Positions 10,119-21,300 of a stretch of DNA of 64,000 bases are shown piece by piece. The translations under genes were made by a program, and so were the position numbers. This DNA is from Ulota crispa (taxonomy: Eukaryota > Streptophyta > Bryopsida > Orthotrichales > Orthotrichaceae), in contig OY987243.1 of NCBI GenBank assembly GCA_963920765.1, positions 29,325,060 through 29,389,059 on the forward strand, in the 5' to 3' direction. Positions within the stretch are counted from its first letter, which is position 1. The number at the start of each line of letters is the position of its first letter. Below the pieces are notes generated by a model. That model did no database searches, was not told where the DNA came from, and saw nothing but the letters and a program-made list of their open reading frames with translations.

Positions 10119-11216
10119 AGCATGACACCTGGCAAACTCTAACCAAAGTAAAGCAGACGCCAATGATATATGAACTCAATTGAGGAGGTGTTTAGAATTT
10201 ATATGAATCATGGTCATGATTATGTGAGATACGATCATGATTAAAATATATATGTATGTTGAGAGTGGAGTTCTTTGTTGTTATTTTTTTCTTTTTCATA
10301 TAGAGATGGAGACACAAAGATTCATTCCTCACTCAAACCCTTTCCACTCAAGGTCCGGGAAGTATTGAGTTTTTTTGGTTGATTTCCTTCAATTCCTGTA
10401 TTGAACCAATTTATCAAGAAACTATTTTTGGTTATTTTCTCTATTTCATATTGTAAATATTTTTTTTGGGTTTTTCAGCTGATGTTTATAAATTGCAATT
10501 GGTTTTTTCTCATTTCAACCAGCTCGCTTTGAACTAGCCTTTGGTTCTTCCCAAACCTTGCTTCCACTTAATCAATACTTCACTAAATCTAAAATTCATG
10601 ATTGCACATCTTGAAAGTTCTGAAATTAGATTGAGAATGTATTGATGATATATTAATGGTGGACTTGTAGTGATTTAAAAAGCAATTTAAGTATTAATTT
10701 AATTCTTTTTTTTCAAATGTTAATTGTTAACACATTTTAAAGTTTAATTCATGTCAAATTTTAGTGCATTGTGTCCCTCTTTCTATTTACAAGAGGCTTG
10801 CTTGAGTTGAGACAATTTCAAGCTTTAAAGTGTGGTTAAAAGCTAAGAAAATATTGGTGAAAGATTAAAAATTGATGAATATAGCATATTTGATAGTACA
10901 CAATTGCACTTCGCATGGGTTAAAGGCATAAAGTTAAAATAATCTACTCTTGAATGTTTAAATTACACTTTTCTTAGTATAATCTATTAAGGCTTGGTCA
11001 ACCAATTTGTATTCGATTTCTATACATTATCGATCTCACCCATTTTCCATACTAACTAAAACATAGGTGAGATTAAATTAATTGTTGGTGTAGAAATGTA
11101 CTCCATGTTCTTACCAACCTCTCACTTTTGTTTTTGGATCATTTGGATTTATATTTTAAAAAGAGATGTCATTGCAAAAAGTTTAGAAGAGAGGAGATAT
11201 TATAGCTTTTTTAGTT
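10119..11216. other. AT-rich intergenic DNA, nothing recognised
   Basis: No protein-like frame, RNA gene or obvious repeat was seen in this stretch. Confidence 0.5.
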
Positions 11217-11471
11217 TTGGAAGATGTACACCAATGTGCAAAATTAAATAATGATCGATTTTTGTCCTTTAGTGAAGTAGTATTTCAAAACCACCCTCGG
11301 AGAACGGAGAAAAAAAGTGATCTTCTCAGTATTGGGTGCTTGTTTGCGTATATAGTGATTAGCATCCATCTCAACAAACATCCATGTGATAATCCAACAA
11401 ACTTTCAAAATTCCCATGAGAGAAACACTTCATGGTTTGAAACCATATATGGTCATCTCAGTGCAAGCTAA
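11217..11471 (+). pseudogene. Possible protein-kinase fragment
   Basis: An 84-codon frame contains KKSDLLSIGCLFAYIV followed by HLNKHPCDNPTNFQNSHERN. This resembles kinase subdomain IX (Ser-Asp-x-x-Ser-x-Gly-Cys) and the following loop of IRE1-like or ankyrin-linked kinases. All other kinase motifs (glycine loop, HRD, DFG) are missing nearby. The sequence is AT-rich like the surrounding non-coding DNA. It is at best a short decayed fragment. Confidence 0.3.
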
Positions 11472-12209
11472 AGTTTTGAATCCTATTTTTCCAACAAATC
11501 CTGGATAAACTTGTAAACAATGCAAAATAAGTAAAATACCCAAAAGGTACGTCTCTCTTCAATTTGACCTAAGATTATTTTTCTCATATAATTATTGTAT
11601 TTATAAAGTTAAAATGATTCTTGAATAAATTAGATTTCTCACCAAAAAAGCAAAAAAACTATTTATTACAAAAACCACACGTTACAATCAATCAAAAGCT
11701 TTCTTGACAGATACAGCAACAACACAACTACTTTTTAATGACGTACACGTAGGCTCTTAAATGATGGTTGTGACTATAGAAAGACCTCGGTATGGAGATA
11801 TTTTGGTCTAAACTAGCCATCATTCTATTATTTTTTTCTATTTATGTATTGCTAAGTACTGTAAAGTGTAAACTTGATTATTACTTGCATTTCTTTTTAA
11901 AATCAAACCATTTTGATTCAACCATTTTGGCAATATGATCCAAGTAATCTATATGAAATATTGAAACTTAATCAAATATTTGGAAAATTGGTTTGACTCC
12001 TGTTAACTTTCTGCAAGCTCTTGCTGTTTACAACTTCTTAATAAATTACAGAGAAGGTTCTCTTCACGGTTTACATAGAATTCCCAAAAGAAAAAATTTA
12101 GTATTTTTAAAAACTTTCCAACGATTGCCATTGGTTGCATTTTTTATTTGAACATCAGGGAGTGCACTCCCTTTTTTTTTGTACACGTGCAATCAAATGA
12201 AGGGTTATT
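11472..12209. other. AT-rich intergenic DNA, nothing recognised
   Basis: No gene or repeat that I can support lies between the kinase-like scrap and the palindromic elements. Confidence 0.5.
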
Positions 12210-12934
12210 TTAACCCCTAAAGGACCAAGCCCCCTTTGTGGGGACAAATGGGATTTTGGGCATGTACCTATGGCTAAACTACTTTGCATGATTTTTTGAA
12301 ACTTTTATGGAAGATGAGGAATTCAAAAATCTACGTGGGCATTTTTTTTTTCTTCATTCTGACATTTATTGAAGAAGTCAAAAATAAATTTCTAGGAAAA
12401 GGTCCAAATTGGGCAACCCAAAAATTTATTAAAAATTGCGTTAAAAATAAATAAAAATATGAAATAGGTTCTTTAGACTTATATATGAGTGGGGAGCTTT
12501 GAATCATTCAATTTTGATTGATGAGATGAAAGTTATGAAAAGTTTTAGTTTGCGGGTAGGTGTGATTTTGAGAGAAACCACACCTACCCACAAACAAAAA
12601 CTTCTCATAACTTTCATCTCATCAATCGAAATTAAATGATTCAAAGCTCCCCACTCATATATAAGTCTAAGGAACCTATTTTGTGTTTTTATTTATTTTT
12701 AATACAATTTTTAATAAATTTTTGGGTTGCCCAAATTGGACGTTTTCCCAAAAATTCATTTTTCACTTCTTCAATAAATGTCAAAATGAAGAAAAAAATA
12801 GATGTCCATGTAGATCTTTGAATTCCTCATCTTCCATAAAAGTTTCAAAAAAATCACGCAAATTAGTTTAGCCATAGGTACATGCCCAAAATCCCATTTG
12901 TCCCTCGAGGGGACAGTTGGTCTTTTAGGGTTAA
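12210..12934. mobile_element. TTAA-flanked palindromic foldback element 1 (717 bp)
   Basis: TTAA at 12,210-12,213 and 12,931-12,934 flank an element beginning CCCCTAAAGGACCAAG and ending GGTCTTTTAGGG. The whole element is an imperfect palindrome with about 350-bp arms meeting near 12,572, where GGGTAGGTGTG faces CACACCTACCC. TTAA target sites with CCC(C/T) termini are the mark of piggyBac-type transposition. No transposase is encoded, so it is non-autonomous. Confidence 0.8.
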
Positions 12935-13667
12935 CCCCTCAAGGCCCAAGCAGCATTTTTTGAGCTGTGTAGTGACTTTGGGCAAGTTACTACAAATGGA
13001 TTTTGAATTTGTTTTTTACTTTATTTTCACACATGAAGTACCCAAGGAGTAGCTTTGAGGCTCAATAATTTTCATAACTTTGGACTACATGGTTCAAAAG
13101 TTATTGCATGAATTGTTGTTTTTTTGGCTTGTCAGGGCAGCTTGGGCAGCTCAAAAACTTCTTTATAAATAACATTTCAAATTTGGTTTTTTAAAATTGG
13201 TTCTTTAGATCTATATATAGGTGGGAAGCTTTGAATCATTCAATTTCCATTAACAAGATGAAAGCTATAAGAAGTTTTAGTTTGCAGGTAGGTATGGAGT
13301 CTACCTACCCGCAAACTAAAACTTCTTATAGCTTTTGTCTTGTTATTGGAAATTGAATGATTCAAAGCTTCCCACCTATACATAGATCTAAAGAACCAAT
13401 TTTTAAAAAACTAAATTTGAAATGTAATTTATAAAGAAGTTTTTGAGCTGCCCAAGCTGCCCTGACAAGCCAAAAAAACAACAATTCATGCAATAACTTT
13501 TGAACCATGTAGTCCAAAGTTATGAAAATTGTTGAGCCTCAAAGCTACTCCTTGGGTACTTCATGTGTGAAAATAAAATAAAATAAAAATACAAAATCCA
13601 TTTGTAGTGACCTACCCTTTGGGCACTACACAACTCAAAAAATGCTGCCTAGGCCTTGAGGGGTTAA
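12931..13667. mobile_element. TTAA-flanked palindromic foldback element 2 (729 bp), abutting element 1
   Basis: This element starts CCCCTCAAGGCCCAAG directly after the TTAA that closes element 1, and ends GGCCTTGAGGGG before TTAA at 13,664-13,667. Arms of about 360 bp meet near 13,298. Its inner third is homologous to element 1 (AAGCTTTGAATCATTCAATT and GTTTTAGTTTGC are shared), while the outer parts differ. It belongs to the same family with different outer sequence. Confidence 0.8.
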
Positions 13668-14734
13668 TTGCCTTGGTCCTAAATTTTTTACATGACTTGG
13701 AAATAAGTTAGCATTTGTTGGAATGTGTTCAAAATCTTTATAAATAATGAAGGGTAGAGTTTATTAGTGAGATATATTTTTATTTTATTTCTACAATAGC
13801 CTTGCAAATATTAAAATTAAAAATCAATGAATTTAATAGCAGTATTACTTGGGTTAGTATTTAGTATTCAAACTTTGTGGAGTATCCAAAGCACAATCCC
13901 ATGCATGTTTACAACCACTTATTGTAGAGCTTTAAGGGGGGGTTATGATACAGGACATGTGTTGTTCAAGTATGGGATGAAGATCGATAATATGGAAAGA
14001 GATATATAGACAAGACACGTGTCGTTGCAGTGGATGGATGAGTAGCAAAAATTTGCACAACGTTATAATGATGAACACGGCTTAGGGCATTTCAATTTGA
14101 TAATGTTGCCTTTTGTGAGAGTGGCATTCAAGGGTTTCATGTGTTTTTTCTTGTGAGATTGCAGGAGAGTACGTCTTTATGTGCTTTCGCAATTAACATG
14201 CTTGTGTTTCATTGCACTCTCTTGTTGGACATGTTTTGTGATTACTCAGAATTCTTGTTTCAAATGCATGATGCCCCAGTCTAAAAGTACAATTTCTTCT
14301 ACAATACCCCCAGCTACTGCAACATGTTTTATATCCTAAACAACAACATTTTTAACATACAAAAGAACAATCACATTTTGCATGTTTCAACCAACAAAAC
14401 CAAATTTTGTTGGTACTTAATTAGGTGTATGCACTTTTATTCATGTCTTTATGTTTACAATAAACATAGGGTACCCTAAATTATCACACAATTCTTTTCA
14501 AATAAAGCATAGGGTACATTAAATTACCAGACTTTAGAATTTTAGGTAAATATAGCCCTATGTAAATGACAAAAATTTACCTACATAGCCCCCCTCTAAT
14601 AGGACTTTGCACACACTCTATCCATGTAAACCTTGTATAGTGCACCCCCAAGATTTGAACAAAGAAATTGTTTCATTTATGAGCAGATGAATTATTTAGA
14701 ATAACTTTTTTTTCATCTCAATGTACATAATCCT
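13668..14734. other. AT-rich intergenic DNA, nothing recognised
   Basis: Short frames only. No gene, RNA or repeat that I can support. Confidence 0.5.
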
Positions 14735-15102
14735 TTAACCCTTAAAGGACGGATGGATCACTGTGGCTTGCCCTTCCTGTAGCATTCTATAGTGTTTTGC
14801 ACATGGGCACCAGTAGTATTGCTTCAAAAAGTTGGAAAATTCAATAGTGCATGGTGCCCTCATGAAAATTGCAAGAAGGGCAGCTCAGGAGCTAACACCA
14901 TGTATCACAATTTGGGTTACAAAACAAAATGAATGTATCTCAAGAGATAATTTTTTGCCTTCCATGATGCACGACGCATTTATGATCACTTCTGAAAAAA
15001 AATCACATCAAATTAGATCAAAATCAGTCTTTTTTTTGGGATACAGAGTTTTTTTTTGGAGGCAATGGACAATTTTTGTCCGTGCCAACGTTTAGGGGTT
15101 AA
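14735..15102. mobile_element. TTAA-flanked MITE (360 bp)
   Basis: TTAA at 14,735-14,738 precedes CCCTTAAAGGACGGATGG, and CCGTGCCAACGTTTAGGGG precedes TTAA at 15,099-15,102. The terminal inverted repeats are short and imperfect. The size and ends fit a non-autonomous member of the TTAA-specific group. An 87-codon frame inside it has no recognisable motif. Confidence 0.7.
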
Positions 15103-16009
15103 AACCCATCGAACCACCTTTTATCTACAGCAGTTACTGCAATTTTATTTTAAGAAATCAATTATTTCATATGCAAATTGCATTGCTTGTATCATTACCA
15201 AGTAATGGTTGTAGAAAGCCTTGGGTTCACTCACAAAACATAAGAAATTTTATAAATAAATAAGAAAAACGAAGGAAAACGTTAGAAAATTGGTGCTAGA
15301 ACCTCACTATAGACATTACGGGTATTCTATAAGTGTCCATAATCCTTATTTTCAACCTCTATTTCACAGAAAGAAGATGGTTTTTCAAGAGGAAAAATTT
15401 GTAGTCTTATTTTACATTCAAGGTCAAATTAGATTATCACAAAAGAGGTGATGAGTTGAATTTGGCCTCAAGTTTGCAAAGATCAAACTAGTGAAAGGGG
15501 GTACCTATTTTAGGCCAGACATAAACCGTGCACCCTCTTTTCAACATGCAATTTTTTTGTGTGCTTACCTTTAATTACTCTAAACAAACACAACTACTAG
15601 GAAACAATGGATGCTAAACAAGGTCCAAATCTAGGATAATTCTGTTGCCTCATACTTTCCTTGACTTCATAATATTGACATATTTCTCCAATTTATCAAG
15701 CGTTGAATTTTTAAATTGCAAGCTATTCTTCCTAGCCTCCAGCTTTTCATCACATGGAATCTTAGCATTGGCGAATGATACTATTCTACGACCCAAAAGA
15801 AACAGAAAAGAACAATCTAAGCCCAATAAAATTTGATTTTAGTTGTAGAGATTTCAAGTCAATTGTCTCCAAATCTCATTTCAAATCCGGTTTCCTCAAG
15901 ATCCCCTGCCCAAATTCTGGCAAAATTCTGACTCCCAACTCGAAAGGCGGAGACCCGGGGAAAAAACATATAATAAAAACACGTTCTCCGCCATGATACA
16001 CGTTCCAGA
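15103..16009. other. AT-rich intergenic DNA, nothing recognised
   Basis: Open frames at 15,645-15,996 are AT-rich and unstructured. No gene can be supported. Confidence 0.5.
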
Positions 16010-16773
16010 CTCAGTCTACTGCACATACGTCCAGTGTGCAGGGAGATTTTGAGCTTTTTCGGCTAAAAACCTACATTTCTCATTTTCATCTGGTTTTTTC
16101 AGTGGATGCATTGGTTATTCTGCACATATTTTCACTACAATAGGAATTTTTTCAAAAACTTAGTTGGTTTTAGCTGATTTATTTAAATTTCAATTAATTT
16201 ATTGCACATTTCATGCGGCTGACTTTCTATTGTTTTTGGGCTCTCCCCGCACATTGCATACGTTAAGGTGGGGGCCTGGGTCAGGGTTTAAATTACTAGC
16301 AAATTCTGACAGGTTTTTACCATTGAAATCTTGTTTGTCAAAAAATTAAACCCTAGCTTGGGTGGAAAACATTGTGTTTTTTTACAAAGAAGGGTAATTG
16401 GTAATAATTTGTCTTGTACAATGATCCCACATACGATTTTCACTTCTAGCACAAGTGGCTAAAAAAACTACTAAAAAGCTAAAATTTTCAAATTTAACAC
16501 TAAAAAATTTCCATATTTTTTAGCTGCATGAAAATTTGTTAGTAATCATGTAAAATTTAGCCAATTTAAAGAACAGTGCCTATATAGGTATTGATCAATT
16601 GTATCATCCTTCACCGATTTAACTAATGAAGTGTCTCTGAATTTGAAAATAAATTCAAAATTTCCTAATTTAATCAGTAGATAGCAATAGTTAAACTCTC
16701 ACATTTTTTTGGCAAGTGAAAACCTGAGGTTTTCCACCCCGGCCCCACATCGACGTATGTGCAGTAGACTGAG
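16010..16773. mobile_element. DNA transposon remnant with 22-bp terminal inverted repeats
   Basis: CTCAGTCTACTGCACATACG at 16,010 is mirrored by CGTATGTGCAGTAGACTGAG ending at 16,773. The interior has no transposase. Its first 230 bp have an inverted homologue at about 35,455-35,650, and its right end has a homologue at about 62,345-62,423. It is therefore a dispersed family with at least three copies in the window. I could not identify a target duplication. Confidence 0.65.
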
Positions 16774-17189
16774 CCCACATTCTCTGTGAAGAAAGCACGT
16801 TCTCTGTGAAGAAACCCTGTTCCCTGTGAAGAAAACACGTTCCCTGCCAGTGCTGCCTCGCGGTCACCGAAACCTGCGCCGAGTCTCTCGCGATCAAACC
16901 CCGCCAGTCGTGGCGCGGGACCAATCCACTCCATTTTGACGCACCCCGGCACTGCGAGACTTGCCCCCATTTTCCTCTCCGTTCCGAAGATGCTACGCCG
17001 CTGCCATTCCTGCATGGCCGGGATCACGACGCTGCCACAATCTGCTCACTCCCTGCCTCGCGCTCAACAAAACGAGCCCAGGCTCGTCTCGATCCGATTA
17101 GTGTCGCGGTTATGGCATCTCTGAGCGACAATTTATTAGGGTAAACTCGGGGGTTTTGTTTTTCTCGAAGGGAGTTGTTCTTGCGAGTT
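16774..17189 (+). promoter_or_regulatory. Promoter/5' leader of the two-exon small-protein gene, with short tandem repeats
   Basis: GC content rises sharply compared with the sequence to the left. At about 16,778-16,845 a unit like GTTCTCTGTGAAGAAA is repeated four times with variation. The remainder up to the ATG at 17,190 has no preserved frame and is likely promoter plus 5' UTR. No TATA box or start site was assigned. Confidence 0.4.
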
Positions 17190-18399
17190 ATGGTGACGAT
17201 GAAGAGCCGGTGGACGCAGCGGCGACGGAATTGCTGGACTATCAAACTTGTGGTGGCGTGTTGTATTGTGCTCTTTATTTTCTCGCCTGCTTTCTCTCGA
17301 AAGCATCCTGCTGGTATACTCACGATTGTCCTTCTTGCTTGTCATTTGACCATGCTAGGGTTACAGCAATAAGCAGATAGTTTCGCATCAGTTAAGACGT
17401 CTTTGAATATAAACTTGACCTCCTGTGGTTTTGGTCTAAACTAGAAGTGAACTACTCCATGTAAGAGAACTCGGGCTTTATGACTTTAAATGTGATAAAG
17501 CAAAGAAGAGATCGCTTTCAATGAGACGTATTGTCAGTTGACGACAGAGAAGCTACGATTGTTATTGTACGCTTTGGCTTTTGATGTGTTTGGAAGTTAC
17601 GATAGTTCCGCACTTGTTTGTTTGCTGAGACGTAGGAGTCTTTGAATATCAATTTGATCTCCTGTGGTTTTGGTCTAAACCAGAAGTGAACTACTCCACC
17701 TCAGATTTTATGACTTTAAATGTGTTAAAGCAAAGAAGAGATCGCTTTCAATGAGACGTATTGTTAGTTGACAACAGAGAGGCTACGATTGTTATATTGT
17801 GCGCTTTGGCTTTTGATGTGTTTGGAATTTACGATAGTTCTGCACTTGTTTGTTTGCTGAGACATAGGAGTCTTTGAATATCAATTTGATCTCCTGTGGT
17901 TTGGTCTAAACTAAAAGTGAACTACTCCACCTCAGATTTTATGACTTTAAATGTGTTAAAGCAAAGAAGAGATCGCTTTCAATGAGACGTATTGTCAGTT
18001 GACGACAGAGAGGCTACGATTATTATATTGTGCGCTTTAGCTTTTGATGTGTTTGGAATTTACGATAATTCTGTATTTGTTTGTTTGCGTGATGGATTTC
18101 GCGTTGTTTTTTTCTTTTCCTTTTTGCCAGACTCGAAGACGCATTTGAGAAAGCACGTTTTGTTGGAACGGCGGAGTGAGATGCGCGGGCGGATTCTGGA
18201 CGAGGCAGAAGGAGAACCGGGGGACTTAACGAACGATTATGCCACTCCGACACACAATCATAATGGACAAGAGGAGACTCCAAGTCCGCCGGTTTCCAAA
18301 GGCACCGTGCGTGGTACCGTCCGTTACGGTGAAACTCAAGTCCCGGGAAGGTTTGATCGTTACACTGCCTATGGACACAGACATCTTCGCGGCGTGTGA
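17190..18399 (+). CDS. Small secreted or membrane-anchored protein, 2 exons, possible peptide-hormone precursor
   Basis: Exons 17,190-17,313 and 18,131-18,399 join in frame (phase 1, GT/AG) to give 130 aa. The N-terminus is basic (KSRWTQRRRN), then a hydrophobic stretch LVVACCIVLFIFSPAFS (about residues 18-34) acts as signal peptide or anchor. The mature part has no cysteine. It is charged, with a polar middle containing GDLTNDYATPTHNHNGQ and a basic C-terminus ending GHRHLRGV. This layout (signal, variable region, Asp-Tyr motif) is what plant post-translationally modified peptide precursors look like. Asp-Tyr is the tyrosine-sulfation context and DYxxP...HN recalls the RGF/GLV family, but spacing is shorter than in known members and the motif is not at the C-terminus. 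The single intron consists largely of a three-copy tandem repeat. The gene model is well supported by splice phase and GC; the peptide idea is inference. Confidence 0.6.
17399..18088. repeat. Three tandem copies of a 232-239-bp unit inside an intron
   Basis: Units starting GTCTTTGAATAT at 17,399, 17,638 and 17,870 are about 90-95% identical. Each contains AAGAGATCGCTTTCAATGAG and GTTTGTTTGC. They fill most of the 817-bp intron (17,314-18,130) and stop about 40 bp before the acceptor. Confidence 0.9.
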
Positions 18400-21300
18400 A
18401 GCTCGACACACCGTGTACACTTAACACACAACTTTCCCCATTCCTGCTACTATTTTTTTAAAATTTCCCTCGCAGGAGTTGGAGCAATGTCATTGAGATG
18501 TTGCGATTCAGTCTAATGCAGGAAATCCGTTTAAACCAAAAACGGTTTAGCCGGGGGAGTGGATACCACGCGTTGTATGTACATGAAAAAACTTCAGAGT
18601 TTACGTAGAGTTGTAAGTAGTGCGTGAACCGCTCCTGCATTTCCTCTTCCAGTTAGAGGCTTAGAGTAAAATTAGAGGAATGGCAAGCATGCCGTTTGAT
18701 TAGAGCAAGTGGCTAGCATACTGATGGAGTCCAGTCTTTCATTTGAGTCTGCTGACACGTGAAAGATGATATGGCAATGAAGAAGCCCTTGTTCTTGTTC
18801 ATTTTCCAGGTAGTATTGCTTGGAGAAAAGGAAACATATATTTCATACCACGTGGAGTGGCTGTAGTGTGGTAATGCTCTAACTAGAGTGCGTTATTTAG
18901 GCTACTTCTTATCTTCTCGTAAAGGGAACCTGTCGGTGTTGGAATGCAACAAATCTGTATCCCGTCTTCTCTGCTCTTGAATCAGCCCTTTGAGTAGACT
19001 CGACTTTTGACCTATGTATATGCTGATTGATTGATTGCTGGCAGAGCAAGTTGAGATTTTTTTTAAAACCTAAAAGAACAAACCGATGTCATTTACGTTG
19101 CCAATGTGATTGAATGCTATTTTTTTGAATGGCCACCAAGATGTTAACGTTTTTGTCGCTGTTGACGGTCTCACTATGGTTTGAATTTCGACTCTTCTCT
19201 GCAGCAAGGTTTTGCAAGGTGGATCTTGTGCGGAGTTCAGGATTGGACGAGTCTTGTGACAGATTCTTCTTACCATTGGAAATGAGCTCAGGGTTCTGGT
19301 TTCTTGGGTACGAGACTCTTTGGTTGCAAGATGTGTATTAGATGGTGCATTGTTTGAGTTTTTAGTGTTTCTGTTATAGTGTGCTGATTTATAGTGTGCT
19401 GATTGATATTCACAAGATATAACTTTTCGGTTCTCTTGCAGTTGGGATAAGATTCTTACTGGATTAACCTTTGAGTTTCATATTCCGTAGGCCATTGAAG
19501 ATAATGAACGTAATAAGAAATCACCGATTTAAATACAGAACCCGTTTCTGTGGAATTCAGCAGTCCTGAGTGGAATTTTGCTGGCGTTACGTTCTCAATA
19601 GGAGAGTATTCGAACGCACGGAAATATGAGGTATGAAACTCATTTGAAAGCCATGCTGAAATGAGGTCTCAATCCTACACTATTATTTTAGACCGTATTT
19701 ATTGCATGTATTAAAGGTTTTTTTGACTAGTACCTTCTTAATTCTTTGGATATGAAGTCTTGTGAAGTCTTAATATTTCGACAAGAGTGACTTCTCTACC
19801 CACGTGTAAGGGTTGAAATATTTATGAGTTCTTTATCGTACTTTTTGGTCAAGACATCTCAACCTCCTCAATCCTCATAGGAGAGTTGTCACCCTTGACT
19901 GCTTTCTGTAGTTTTCGAGGAAGAAACGACCGCCTCTTGGAAAATTTGAGAAACTTCCTCCGACTATTCAGTGTGGACTATGGAGCATGGCACGTATCTG
20001 GAATTTCTTCGTGGGGACTACTGTCAAAGTCATGGTGACATGATCCTCCTTATGCGGCCGTTTCCATATCTGTGGTCCCAGAAATTCTGGAATCTATAAC
20101 TTACCAATTGGCATAGATTCGATTGGTTCTACAGCGAGGTGTCTTGCAGCGATTCCCAGGCGAAACGAACGAAAATACCTCTGATTGGATGAAACCCATG
20201 TATATTCATTGACATTCTTCTGAATTGCCAAAGTCATACATTTCAGAGTTCAGTCAACGCAGTTTCGATTTGACAACACCCCTGAACGAGACGTCTCAAA
20301 CATTACCCGACTGCCTACAGCAAGTGTTATATTTTGGAGGTTGCAGTGCCCTTAACATTGCAAGAAGCTTCTAAATGAAGAGAGGTAAAAATGAATACCT
20401 TTCAAATGAAGGGAAATTGGACTTGCAATTTTAGAGGATGGAAAAAATGTGGCCTTGCACTAAGAAGGCTAATTTGAAGTACAAATGTTTAGTGTATCAA
20501 TTTTGATATCTTGATTTGGAGATTGTTGAAAATGTGGAACAAATGTGGACAATTAACATAAGTGTGGACACAAAGGGATGCATTTTGTACAATAGGGGGT
20601 TTCAAATATACCGTTCACTATTGATGTCGTTCACATGAATAAGATTTGTGAAAATTTAACCAAGTCGCTCCGTGAACAAGCCATGACGACCTCCCGAGAT
20701 CGTGATGACATATTCACTATAGTGAATGAAAACTCGTTCACAACCATTTGTTCATTGTTTTTTCTAAATAACTGAAACCCCCTAATACATGGATAATGGC
20801 CAAAGGGAGGGCTTAAAGACCTCAATACAAGTGCACAACTAGAGGCCCAAAGACCAAATTGCTACTCCCATTGCAACTTGTTGAGACAATTCTTTTTCTT
20901 TTGATTCAATGTCCAAGGCTTGGGCCAATAAGTTCTAGTAAGCAATTTAGATAATTTTTGAGTAAGTTTACCAATTGTCTACTTATTTGATGTTGAAAGC
21001 AAGCTTGTATGTGACAATATAGGTTTGAGTCAAATTCTTTGTGAGCAATGAAGTTTAGAACAACATGTATCCACTTATGAGGACATGTTTGTAAAAAAGA
21101 AAATAAGACAATGCAATGGTCTAGCATTTTTTTAATTTGAAGTGGTATGAAGCCCCTAGAGCAATTGAGTTGGACATAGACTCAAGTTGATCATGAAAAA
21201 CTAATGGTACCAACATTCTAATTGACTATATAGGCTTCTTTGTTGTTTTACCTTTGTTTGAGTTTTGAAACATATTTTGTTGGTTCATTGGATTTTCAAT

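Noticed and set aside
12210..13667. CRISPR-like or other regular array
   Set aside because: The repeats are two long palindromes with TTAA borders, not short direct repeats with spacers, and the genome is eukaryotic.
19129..19341. 70-codon frame with a hydrophobic N-terminus (MATKMLTFLSLLTVSLWF)
   Set aside because: It looks signal-like at first, but downstream sequence has no conserved pattern, no splice partner was found, and composition matches the flanks.
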